Assembly: GCA_949289575.1 (NCBI GenBank)
Contig: CASEOG010000002.1
Coordinates: forward strand, 28,590 to 92,589
Direction: 5' to 3'
DNA from: an uncultured Spirochaetales bacterium
GTDB lineage: Bacteria > Spirochaetota > Spirochaetia > JAFGXN01
Length of the DNA: 64,000 nucleotides
This document shows, in pieces, positions 50,121-57,424 of the stretch (positions are counted from its first letter, which is position 1; every line of letters begins with the position of its first letter). Both the position numbers and the translations under genes were made by a program. Under the pieces are notes generated by a model that made no database searches, was not told the origin of the DNA, and was given only the letters and a program-made list of their open reading frames with translations.

Positions 50121-52949
50121 ATGAAGAAACATTTGTTTGGTACAATGATTTGCGCACTGTTTGTGACAGTTTCCTGCGCAACGACCTCCCATCAGACCTC
50201 CATTCAGGAAATGGTGACTCAAAAAGATTATGCCAATTTACGCAATCTGATGTTCGACGAAAGTGTCAATGTCAACGATCTCGGCACGTACGGAGAAAGC
50301 GCTCTGGCAATCGCCGTGAGAAATAATTACAGAGATATTATCGATTTTCTCTTTACCATCGGAGCCGATCCCAATCTGGCCGATACGCAGGGAGAAACAC
50401 CGATTTTTCACGCCGTGCGGGCCAACAATCTCGAACTGACATCGCTTCTGATTTCCAAAAATGCTAACATCAATATCAAAAACAACCGGAACGAGCTTCT
50501 GCTGAATATCCCCGTCGAAAACGAACAGGCCGAAATGGCTGCGCTGCTCGTAAAATCGGGAGCCGATACGCGCATCGTCGATATTACCGGCAAAACCGTG
50601 ATGGAAAACGCGGTGCTGAAAGGCGAAAGCATTGTTCAGGCCGTCACCACCGCGGAGAACATCAACCGGCAGACCGATGCCGGACAAACCATGCTGAACT
50701 TTGCGGTCGAAAACGGCCGTCCCGGTATCGTCGAATATCTGCTGAAAACCGGAGCTTACATCCGGCTCGGTTACTGCCGTCCCGACAAAGCCAACAACAT
50801 CGATTTTGCTTTGAAAAATACCGAAAAAGTGGCCTATGCCCAAATGGTCGTCGATTTCGTGAAAGCCGGAGAAGATCTGACCAATACCGATTACGAATAT
50901 GTGCAGGATTACGTGACCTCTCCCGATATCAGCGGATTTTACAATCAGGGAGGTTTTCCGCTTCATCACGCATCCGAGAAAGGGCATCGCGGATTTGTCG
51001 AATATTTTATTCTGAAAAATGTCGATTTGAACCGGTTTAACCAGGACGGACTGACGCCGCTTCATCTGGCAGTCAGCAACCGCCATCAGGAAATTATCGA
51101 TATGCTGATTACCCGGGGCGCCGATGTCAATCTGACGACTCCCGACGGCGATAACGCTTTGCTGCTGATGCTGAAAAACAGTTACGGAAAAGAGGCAGTG
51201 TTTGCATTGCTGGAAACCAAAGTGAACACCAACGCCCGCAACAACTGGGGAGATACACCCCTTCTGGTGGCCGTCGACAAAGATTACGAAACCGAAACGG
51301 TAGCCAAAATGATTCAGAGCAATTCCGATATCAATGTCCGCAACAATTCGGGAAATACGCCGCTTCATCTGGCTGTCCGCAACGATAACCGCGACACCAT
51401 CGAACTTCTGTTGCAGAAAGGAGCCAATATCCACGCCGTGAACAACGAGCTGGTGACGCCGTTTACCGCCGGTTTGGAAAGAGGTTTCGAATATGTATCG
51501 TGGCTCAGCTCGCTGATTGATTTGAAAAGCCGCGACAATGCCGGCAATACGCTTCTCCACCTGGCTTTGATGAAGGGCTCCAATGTCGATATTATCAAAC
51601 TGCTGCTGGTCAAAGGCACGCCGTTTAATCAGAAAAATATCGACGGAGACATTCCTCTTCATATTGCAATCCGCAACAGAATGGAAGAAGCTTCGAAGCT
51701 GCTGATTGATACCGATTCCGATCTCTTCGTCGAAAATAAGAAAGGCGAAACACCGATTGTTCTGGCACTGGCCACACAGTGGGGCGACCCGACCTGGCTG
51801 GCTCAGGATAAGTTTCTGAAAGCCCGCGATGCCGCCGGTAACACACCGCTGCACTTTGCCGTTCAGTACAACCTGACAGCCGCCGCTCAGAATCTGATTA
51901 CCCTGAAAGCGGAAACCGATGTCAAAAACCATTTGGGACGTACGCCGTTGCACGTAGCCATTATCTATAACAACAAAGAAATGCTCGATCTGCTGCTGTC
52001 CAACGGTGTCGACGGGTCGGTTCGCGACAACGCCGGCAACTCGGCTTACCACTACGTGGTGCTGAACAACCGCATCGACCTGATTCCTTATCTGGTGAAA
52101 TACAAACTCGATTACAATGTGGCCAACACTTACGGCAAAACGCCGCTTCACGAAGCGGTCAGCTACAAACGCAATCGGATTGTCGACATGCTGCTGAAGC
52201 AGGGCGCCGACGTCACCATCCGCGACAACTGGGGCCGCCAGCCGCTGCACGATGCGGTGAAAGCCGGCAATATCGAAGGCATTCAGATGCTGATTGCTTC
52301 CGGTGCCCCCATCGGCGAACGGGATAATGCCGGCAATACGCCGCTTCACCACGCCATTAAAGAAAAATATGAGGTGGTGTCCCGCTATCTGCTGAATATC
52401 GGCAGCGACGTTTACGCCGTCAACAAGGAAAACCTCTCGCCGCTTTCGATGGCTCTTCTCGATCCGAAAGTGACCGAATGGTTTATCGATAAATCGATTC
52501 TCTCCAGTGTCGACAACAAAGGCCGCTCGCCTCTGCACATTGCGATTGAGGAAAAGAGTCCCGAAGCGATTGTTCAGATTCTGGTGAAAAAAGAGGCCGA
52601 ACTGGATAAAAAAGATATGGAAGGGAACACGCCGCTTCACTACGCTTTGAACAACGGCAACTACGGAGCCGCCAAAGTGATTGTCAACGCCGGCGCCGAT
52701 ATCTTTATCCGCAACAAAGACGGCATGTCGCCGCTCTACATTGCGATGAGCAAAGGAACCGAAATCCTCGACTGGCTGATTACCGATTACAACATCAACC
52801 TGTGCGACAACCAGGGCAACACCCCGCTGCACATTGCGGCCATCAAAAAGGATTCGTACATTTACGATTACCTGATCCGCCGCGGCGCTTCGCCCGGTAT
52901 CCTCAACAAAGACGGCTACACCGCACTGCAGTTAATGCAGCTGCGGTAA
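50121..52949 (+). CDS. Giant ankyrin-repeat lipoprotein
   Basis: This is a 942-residue protein. The signal MKKHLFGTMICALFVTVSC has a lipid cysteine at C19. From about residue 35 to the end it is a nearly unbroken array of roughly 25 ankyrin repeats of about 33 residues, with many matches to GNTPLHxAxxxxxxxxxxxLLxxGAxxxxxN. Copies in the last third (DNAGNTPLHHAI, DNQGNTPLHIAA) are close to one another, and some in the first third are degenerate. It is probably anchored to the envelope as a protein-binding scaffold. Neighbours give no specific role. The repeat-borne terminator at 52988-53013 ends its transcript. Confidence 0.92.
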   Translation: MKKHLFGTMICALFVTVSCATTSHQTSIQEMVTQKDYANLRNLMFDESVNVNDLGTYGESALAIAVRNNYRDIIDFLFTIGADPNLADTQGETPIFHAVRANNLELTSLLISKNANINIKNNRNELLLNIPVENEQAEMAALLVKSGADTRIVDITGKTVMENAVLKGESIVQAVTTAENINRQTDAGQTMLNFAVENGRPGIVEYLLKTGAYIRLGYCRPDKANNIDFALKNTEKVAYAQMVVDFVKAGEDLTNTDYEYVQDYVTSPDISGFYNQGGFPLHHASEKGHRGFVEYFILKNVDLNRFNQDGLTPLHLAVSNRHQEIIDMLITRGADVNLTTPDGDNALLLMLKNSYGKEAVFALLETKVNTNARNNWGDTPLLVAVDKDYETETVAKMIQSNSDINVRNNSGNTPLHLAVRNDNRDTIELLLQKGANIHAVNNELVTPFTAGLERGFEYVSWLSSLIDLKSRDNAGNTLLHLALMKGSNVDIIKLLLVKGTPFNQKNIDGDIPLHIAIRNRMEEASKLLIDTDSDLFVENKKGETPIVLALATQWGDPTWLAQDKFLKARDAAGNTPLHFAVQYNLTAAAQNLITLKAETDVKNHLGRTPLHVAIIYNNKEMLDLLLSNGVDGSVRDNAGNSAYHYVVLNNRIDLIPYLVKYKLDYNVANTYGKTPLHEAVSYKRNRIVDMLLKQGADVTIRDNWGRQPLHDAVKAGNIEGIQMLIASGAPIGERDNAGNTPLHHAIKEKYEVVSRYLLNIGSDVYAVNKENLSPLSMALLDPKVTEWFIDKSILSSVDNKGRSPLHIAIEEKSPEAIVQILVKKEAELDKKDMEGNTPLHYALNNGNYGAAKVIVNAGADIFIRNKDGMSPLYIAMSKGTEILDWLITDYNINLCDNQGNTPLHIAAIKKDSYIYDYLIRRGASPGILNKDGYTALQLMQLR

Positions 52950-52954
52950 ACGAC

Positions 52955-53023
52955 CGGCCGCAGCGCACCGCGTTGACGGCACACAGGGGCAGCCCGCACG
53001 GGCTGCCTTTTTTGTTGCGGAAA
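52955..53023 (+). repeat. About 69-bp dispersed repeat with terminator, copy 1
   Basis: It begins CGGCCGCAGCGCACCG and ends GTTGCGGAAA. The other two copies (54196-54264 and 54515-54583) differ at about ten positions each. It contains a full terminator hairpin, and its end supplies the -35 box (TTGCGG) of the Fic gene. Confidence 0.85.
52988..53013 (+). terminator. Rho-independent terminator in repeat copy 1
   Basis: GGCAGCCC, loop GCAC, GGGCTGCC, then TTTTTT, 38 bases after the ankyrin gene stop. Confidence 0.85.
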
Positions 53024-53043
53024 GCCGCGGTTTGGGGTATACT
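53015..53043 (+). promoter_or_regulatory. Promoter of the Fic gene, leaderless type
   Basis: TTGCGG (53015-53020, within the dispersed repeat), a 17-base spacer and TATACT (53038-53043) precede the ATG at 53052. The predicted +1 is 53050, so the GGAAAGAG in front of the ATG would be outside the mRNA. Confidence 0.55.
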
Positions 53044-53051
53044 GGAAAGAG

Positions 53052-54179
53052 ATGACGGAAGAATTGCGGGACTCGGGATTTGATCCCGGCTTTGATTTTG
53101 AAGAATATATCCGACAGGCGGAACCTTCGACGAGAGAGAAGGGCAAGGCATGGGCGGCTGCAATCGGTCTGCAGCAGGTCGACGGTCTGGTGCCGTCGGC
53201 TTATCTGTACGAAACGGCCCGGCGGAATATCGAAGGTGAAATTACAATCAATGAAGCCAACCGGCTTATCGACAGCTATTACGAAACAAAATCCGGTTTC
53301 GATGAACGGACGGAAGAAGCCGATAAAGTTTCCGCACGGATTGCCCGCATCTTAAGCGAAAAATCGTTTCGTTTTTCGCCTTCTTATCTGACGGCTTTAC
53401 ACAAAGAGCTGTTTGACGGCATTTACCGGTTTGCCGGCGTGCTGCGCGATTACGACATCACCAAAAAGGAGTGGGTGCTGCAGGGACAGACGGTTTTGTA
53501 CGGAGCCGCCTTCGAACTGAGTTCGGCACTGGATTACGATTTCGAACAGGAGCGGCGGTTCCGTTATCAGGGACTGACGCCACGGGAAACCGTCGCCCAC
53601 ATCGCCTTTTTTGTCTCCCGGTTGTGGCAGATTCATCCGTTTGCCGAGGGCAATACCCGCACCACGGCTGTCTTTACGGTCAAATATCTGCGGACGCTCG
53701 GTTTCGCGGTTTCCAACGAACTGTTCGAGAACAACAGCCGCTATTTCCGCAATGCGTTGGTCAGATCCAATTACACCGATCTCAAAAAAGGAATCCGGGA
53801 AACGCCGCTCTTTTTGGAGCACTTTTTCGAGAATCTGCTGTTCGGTGCCCGTCACGAACTGAAAAACCGTTATCTGCACATTGCTTACAGAGAGAATCCC
53901 CGTTCGGTCGAAGACGCTTCCCCCGCTTACGGCAACAGCCAAAATGACAGTGTAAATGACAGTGTAAATGACAGTGTAAAATTAACCGCCGGTCAGCAGG
54001 CTATTCTGAACCGCATCAAAGACCATCCCTTCATCACGCAAAGCGAACTGGCGCAGCAAACCGGCCTTTCCGTCAGCACCGTCATCCGTCAGATGAAAAA
54101 GTTACAGACCGCCGGCCTTCTGCGCCGGGTCGGTGCCGACAAAAACGGCTACTGGCAGGCGGAAGAAAACCGCCGCTAA
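53052..54179 (+). CDS. Fic/Doc family protein with C-terminal winged helix
   Basis: This is a 375-residue Fic protein. The family usually transfers AMP from ATP to target proteins. The active site is HPFAEGNTRTTAVF near residues 198-211, a GNTR variant of HPFx[D/E]GNGR. The N-terminal segment ETARRNIEGEITINEANRLIDSYYE resembles the VbhA-like or IEG-type inhibitory helix, which would make this a self-contained toxin-antitoxin type protein. After the Fic fold there is NDSV repeated three times (12-bp DNA repeat at 53943-53978), then a winged helix (LTAGQQAILNRIKDHPFITQ; SVSTVIRQMKKLQTAGLLRR) that may bind DNA. It lies between two copies of a dispersed repeat. Confidence 0.88.
   Translation: MTEELRDSGFDPGFDFEEYIRQAEPSTREKGKAWAAAIGLQQVDGLVPSAYLYETARRNIEGEITINEANRLIDSYYETKSGFDERTEEADKVSARIARILSEKSFRFSPSYLTALHKELFDGIYRFAGVLRDYDITKKEWVLQGQTVLYGAAFELSSALDYDFEQERRFRYQGLTPRETVAHIAFFVSRLWQIHPFAEGNTRTTAVFTVKYLRTLGFAVSNELFENNSRYFRNALVRSNYTDLKKGIRETPLFLEHFFENLLFGARHELKNRYLHIAYRENPRSVEDASPAYGNSQNDSVNDSVNDSVKLTAGQQAILNRIKDHPFITQSELAQQTGLSVSTVIRQMKKLQTAGLLRRVGADKNGYWQAEENRR
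53943..53978 (+). repeat. Three tandem copies of a 12-bp unit inside the Fic gene
   Basis: The unit AATGACAGTGTA is repeated three times without change and encodes NDSV three times, forming a hinge between the Fic domain and the winged helix. Loss or gain of units would keep the frame. Confidence 0.9.
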
Positions 54180-54195
54180 ACGGCCGGTAAGCCGC

Positions 54196-54264
54196 CGGCC
54201 GCAGCGCACCGCGTTGACAGCATACAGGGGCAGCCCGTGCGGGCTGCCTTTTTTGTTTTGGAAA
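54196..54264 (+). repeat. Dispersed repeat with terminator, copy 2
   Basis: It starts CGGCCGCAGCGCACCG 17 bases after the Fic stop. It has the same order of blocks as copy 1, with the hairpin loop changed from GCAC to GTGC. Confidence 0.85.
54229..54254 (+). terminator. Rho-independent terminator of the Fic gene, in repeat copy 2
   Basis: GGCAGCCC, loop GTGC, GGGCTGCC, then TTTTTT. Confidence 0.85.
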
Positions 54265-54267
54265 TCC

Positions 54268-54446
54268 TTTTTGTCTGACAAAAAACGTCCTACGTTTTTC
54301 GAAAAATGTCCTACGTTTTTAAAAAAACGTCCTATGTTTTTTTAAAAACTCTCAGAGTTTTTAGAGAATCTCTCAGAGTTTTTAGAGAATCTCTCAGAGT
54401 TTTCGGAGAATCTCTCAGAGTTTTCGGAGAATCTCTCAGAGTTTTC
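54268..54446. repeat. Chain of short inverted repeats and a 21-bp tandem array
   Basis: This lies in the 54180-54619 gene-free stretch, which otherwise holds only repeat copies 2 and 3. It starts with TTTTTGTC-T-GACAAAAA (54268-54284). Next come three units of the form AAAAACGT-CCT-ACGTTTTT (54281-54299, 54302-54320, 54321-54343; the last two keep pairing through G-U). Then AAAAACTC-TCA-GAGTTTTT (54344-54362) is followed by four 21-bp units ending CTCTCAGAGTTTT (54363-54446) that change from TTTTTA to TTTTCG junctions. Every one of the first arms has 8 bases and a 1-3 base loop. Weak open frames cross it on both strands, but none looks like a gene. Confidence 0.85.
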
Positions 54447-54514
54447 GGGTGCAAAATACGGGAAAAATCGGGAGAAGTTCTGTTTTTGCGGAAGAGAGGC
54501 TGGGAAAAAGCAAA

Positions 54515-54583
54515 CGGCCGCAGCGCACCGCGGTGAAGGTATACAGGGGCAGCCTGCACGGGCTGCCTTTTTTGTTGCGGAAA
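54515..54583 (+). repeat. Dispersed repeat with terminator, copy 3
   Basis: It starts CGGCCGCAGCGCACCG and ends GTTGCGGAAA. It contains GGCAGCCT-GCAC-GGGCTGCC, where the changed base still pairs as U-G, then TTTTTT (54548-54573). Confidence 0.85.
54548..54573 (+). terminator. Terminator hairpin in repeat copy 3
   Basis: This is an eight-base stem with a GCAC loop and a TTTTTT tract. It faces the 3' end of the convergent gene at 54620-55231. No gene directly upstream of it on the plus strand needs it. Confidence 0.7.
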
Positions 54584-54619
54584 ACGGGTGAAAATACCGG
54601 GTTAAAAAATATTACCGCA

Positions 54620-55231
54620 TTATTGGAATAAATCCTGTGCCGCCTTTTTCTTGTTGTATTCTTCCTTGACGGATTCGATTTTTTCCTTTTGAAGAGCGGC
54701 GAGCAGTGCTTCGGCATTGACTTCGTTGAAATAGAGCGGATCGAGTTTAATATTGATATACTCGCTTTGTGGGGAAATGACTTTGTTGGATGAAATCACT
54801 AAATAGTGCTGCTGTAAATTTTGCGAGACCGCTTTCAGCGTCAGGTTAAAGCCGGAAGCCGTATACCAGGTATCTATTCCGTGTTCCCATGTTATTTCCG
54901 TTTTGATTGAAGAGTCGGAAATTTCTTTGGCCATCTCGACATTGTGCTCTTTGGCTATTTTTACCCATTCCTTATATTTGGTGAGTGCGTATCTGATTTT
55001 TTCCAGGTCGTTTTCGGAAAGAAGAATCCGTATATTTTTGATAGTTACTTTCGTATATAAGTAATAGTTCTTTTCAACATCATCATATTTAATGGTAAAG
55101 TCCCAATTCGAAAAGTATTTTCCCGCCTCATGGGCGACTTGTGCTTTCCCGGAATAAATGGTATACACATCGGCAAAAGCGGATGCAGTGGAAAAGAGTA
55201 AAACAGAAATCAGAAAACTCAGTTTTTTCAT
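54620..55231 (-). CDS. Exported protein of unknown function
   Basis: This is a 203-residue protein with a signal peptide (MKKLSFLISVLLFSTASAFA-DV). The mature part begins YTIYSGKAQVAHEAGKYFSNWDFTIKYDD and is mixed alpha/beta. It has one predicted helix (LSENDLEKIRYALTKYKEWVKIAKEH) and a charged C terminus (EKIESVKEEYNKKKAAQD). No family is recognised. AAAGGAG precedes the ATG. Base composition is lower in G+C than the genes to its left, grading into the AT-rich island to its right. Confidence 0.75.
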   Translation of the reverse strand: MKKLSFLISVLLFSTASAFADVYTIYSGKAQVAHEAGKYFSNWDFTIKYDDVEKNYYLYTKVTIKNIRILLSENDLEKIRYALTKYKEWVKIAKEHNVEMAKEISDSSIKTEITWEHGIDTWYTASGFNLTLKAVSQNLQQHYLVISSNKVISPQSEYINIKLDPLYFNEVNAEALLAALQKEKIESVKEEYNKKKAAQDLFQ

Positions 55232-55368
55232 AAAATCTCCTTTTTGTATGAATCAAAATATATTCTATTTTACAACCTGCTTTCCTGATTTGTCAAGCGA
55301 GCGTCGGGGTTCTGTTGCAAGAACAGCCGTTTATTGCCTCATTTGCAGAGAATGACTTTTTTTTCTAT

Positions 55369-55396
55369 TTGAAAAGAAAAAGTTGTGTGGTATAAT
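55369..55396 (+). promoter_or_regulatory. Sigma-70-type promoter of the restriction island
   Basis: TTGAAA (55369-55374), a 16-base spacer and TATAAT (55391-55396) give a start near 55403 and a leader of about 55 bases with GGGGAG before mod. Confidence 0.65.
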
Positions 55397-55459
55397 GAGA
55401 AACTGAAATCCGATTTGCGATATATGCTTGTACGATATGATTAGGGGAGAAAAAAATTG

Positions 55460-57421
55460 ATGACATTTTACAACACCGTTCTTGAAGTTTTAAAAAGCGA
55501 TTCACGTTTTTTTACCGAAAACGGGGAATTATTGCGGAATGCCGTTTACGAAGCAGCAATGCAGATGGACGCTTCTTTGATAAAAGCTTTATACAACAAT
55601 GCGGAGACAAAAAAACGTTTTTTTACGGACGTGGACGGGATTGCCGTTTTTGACAAAGTCGGTTTCGGATGGGTCATCAATAACCGTGAATTTTTACCCG
55701 ACCGTTATACACGCTATAAAAATAAAATAGGGCTGGTAAACAGCAGGGGCGAATATATTGCCGATTCAAACGATGTAGAGCTTGTTTTCCCCTATAAAGA
55801 CTGTGTTCTTGAAGGCGGGCAGACAAAAGAAGACCAAAAACGGAGCGAGATTTTTTATAATGAAACACTTGCCCCGGATGAAGTGGACAGGTTGCTGTAC
55901 CCGAAAGTATTTACCAATGCAAAAAGATATACGGCGGACGGTGTGGAGAGTATTACCGAGATTTTGCCAGATGATAACTTGATTATTAGAGGAAATAATT
56001 TACTGGCTCTTGCTTCTTTACATAAAATGAGAGAAGGTATGATTCAATTTATTTATATTGATCCACCATATAATACTGCAAATGATAGCTTTATGTACAA
56101 TGACTCTTTTAAAAGAAGTACTTGGCTAACTTTTATGAAAAATCGTTTAATTCTTGCAAAGCAATTATTAACAAATAGTGGCGCTATCGCAATTTCAATA
56201 AATTATAAAGAGTTATCTTATCTTAAAATTCTTTGTGACGAAATTTTTGGAGAGCGAAATTATATAAATACGGTTTCGGTTCAGACGGCTACAACAGCAA
56301 GCTTTAGAGCTATAAACGATTGTCCTGTGAATGTATCTGAATTTATTCTTATATATGCAAAAAATAAATCTTATACAAAGATACATCAGGTATATATTGC
56401 CTCTGCTTATTCTGAAGATTATGGAAGTTATATAAAAAATTATGATAAAGGTTGTTCGCAATGGGAAATTGTGTCTGTTGATAATTTGATATATGAACAA
56501 GAAGGTGTCAGCTCATGGCGAGAATTTAGAAAAAAATATGGTGAGTGTTGGAAACAAATTAGGTATGAGAAGAAAGCAAAATTTTGTCTTGAACATAGTG
56601 AGCAAATTGTAAGTTTAAATACAATGCAGAAGCCTTCATCAGAAATTGAAGAAATTATATCTATATCAAAAATGAATCGAGGAGTTGTCTATGAAGTAAG
56701 GGGAAATTACATCTATAATGGCAGATCTCTTGCATTTTTGAAAAAGAAGATTCGTAATATTGATGGTGTAATTACACCTTCTGAAATATTAACAAATATT
56801 TGGACGGATATTTCGTTTCTTTCATTGGGAAATGAAGGCGGTGTTGATTTACCGAATGGGAAAAAGCCGGAAAAGTTAATTCAAAGACTTTTTAGTCTTT
56901 TTACAGATAAAAATGATATTATAATGGATTATCATATGGGAACAGGTTCTACCTGTGCAGTAGCTCATAAAATGGGACTTCAATATATAGGTGTGGAGCA
57001 ATTAGACTATGGAGAAAACGATAGTATTATCAGATTGAATAATGTGATCGAAGGTGAACAGGGTGGAATTTCTAAAGCTGTCAATTGGCAAGGCGGTGGT
57101 TCCTTTGTCTATTGCGAGTTTGCAAAACTCAATCAAAACTATGTTGATGTAATAGAAAAAGCAACAAAAGATGAAGAGCTGATAAAGCTGTACGGCGATA
57201 TACTTAATACCGGCTTTATCAGCTATAAAGTCAATCCAAAAGAAATTGATACCGATTCAGATGATTTTCAAAATCTTTCTCTCGATAACAAAAAGAAGCT
57301 GCTAATGGAATTGCTTGATAAAAATCAACTGTATGTGAACTACTGTGATATTGACGATGAAACATTCGGTATATCGGATAAGGATAATTCCTTTACAAAA
57401 AGTTTCTATGGGGAGGAATAA
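55460..57421 (+). CDS. mod: Type III restriction-modification DNA methyltransferase (Mod)
   Basis: This is a 653-residue amino-methyltransferase. Motif IV is FIYIDPPYNTAND near residue 200 and motif I follows it as YHMGTGSTCAVAHKMG near 492, the beta-class order of type III Mod proteins. The region between, about 225-440, is the expected target-recognition part. The start is ATG 55460; a TTG at 55457 is also possible. It is followed after 3 bases by res. Codon and base use change sharply near 55980: the first 170 codons resemble the rest of the window, while the target-recognition part is very AT-rich. This suggests the gene is a mosaic. Confidence 0.93.
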   Translation: MTFYNTVLEVLKSDSRFFTENGELLRNAVYEAAMQMDASLIKALYNNAETKKRFFTDVDGIAVFDKVGFGWVINNREFLPDRYTRYKNKIGLVNSRGEYIADSNDVELVFPYKDCVLEGGQTKEDQKRSEIFYNETLAPDEVDRLLYPKVFTNAKRYTADGVESITEILPDDNLIIRGNNLLALASLHKMREGMIQFIYIDPPYNTANDSFMYNDSFKRSTWLTFMKNRLILAKQLLTNSGAIAISINYKELSYLKILCDEIFGERNYINTVSVQTATTASFRAINDCPVNVSEFILIYAKNKSYTKIHQVYIASAYSEDYGSYIKNYDKGCSQWEIVSVDNLIYEQEGVSSWREFRKKYGECWKQIRYEKKAKFCLEHSEQIVSLNTMQKPSSEIEEIISISKMNRGVVYEVRGNYIYNGRSLAFLKKKIRNIDGVITPSEILTNIWTDISFLSLGNEGGVDLPNGKKPEKLIQRLFSLFTDKNDIIMDYHMGTGSTCAVAHKMGLQYIGVEQLDYGENDSIIRLNNVIEGEQGGISKAVNWQGGGSFVYCEFAKLNQNYVDVIEKATKDEELIKLYGDILNTGFISYKVNPKEIDTDSDDFQNLSLDNKKKLLMELLDKNQLYVNYCDIDDETFGISDKDNSFTKSFYGEE

Positions 57422-57424
57422 ACG

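Noticed and set aside
50238..52832. An 864-codon open frame on the minus strand across the ankyrin gene
   Set aside because: It is a mirror of the repetitive ankyrin codons, rich in His/Phe/Val repeats without a recognisable domain, and has no ribosome binding site of its own.
54268..54446. CRISPR-like array
   Set aside because: Repeats are contiguous 21-bp units and short palindromes without unique spacers, and no cas genes are nearby.
54306..54536. Small plus-strand ORF made of the repeated sequence RVFRESL
   Set aside because: It is simply the translation of the 21-bp tandem array and continues into repeat copy 3. No start signal is seen.
52955..54583. Insertion sequence or attachment sites around the Fic gene
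   Set aside because: No transposase or integrase is present, and the repeats are direct and terminator-bearing, not terminal inverted repeats. A cassette origin remains only a possibility.
55232..55456. Coding sequence in the spacer before mod
   Set aside because: Only a short open frame without family features is present; the space holds the mod promoter and leader and the promoter region of the opposite gene.
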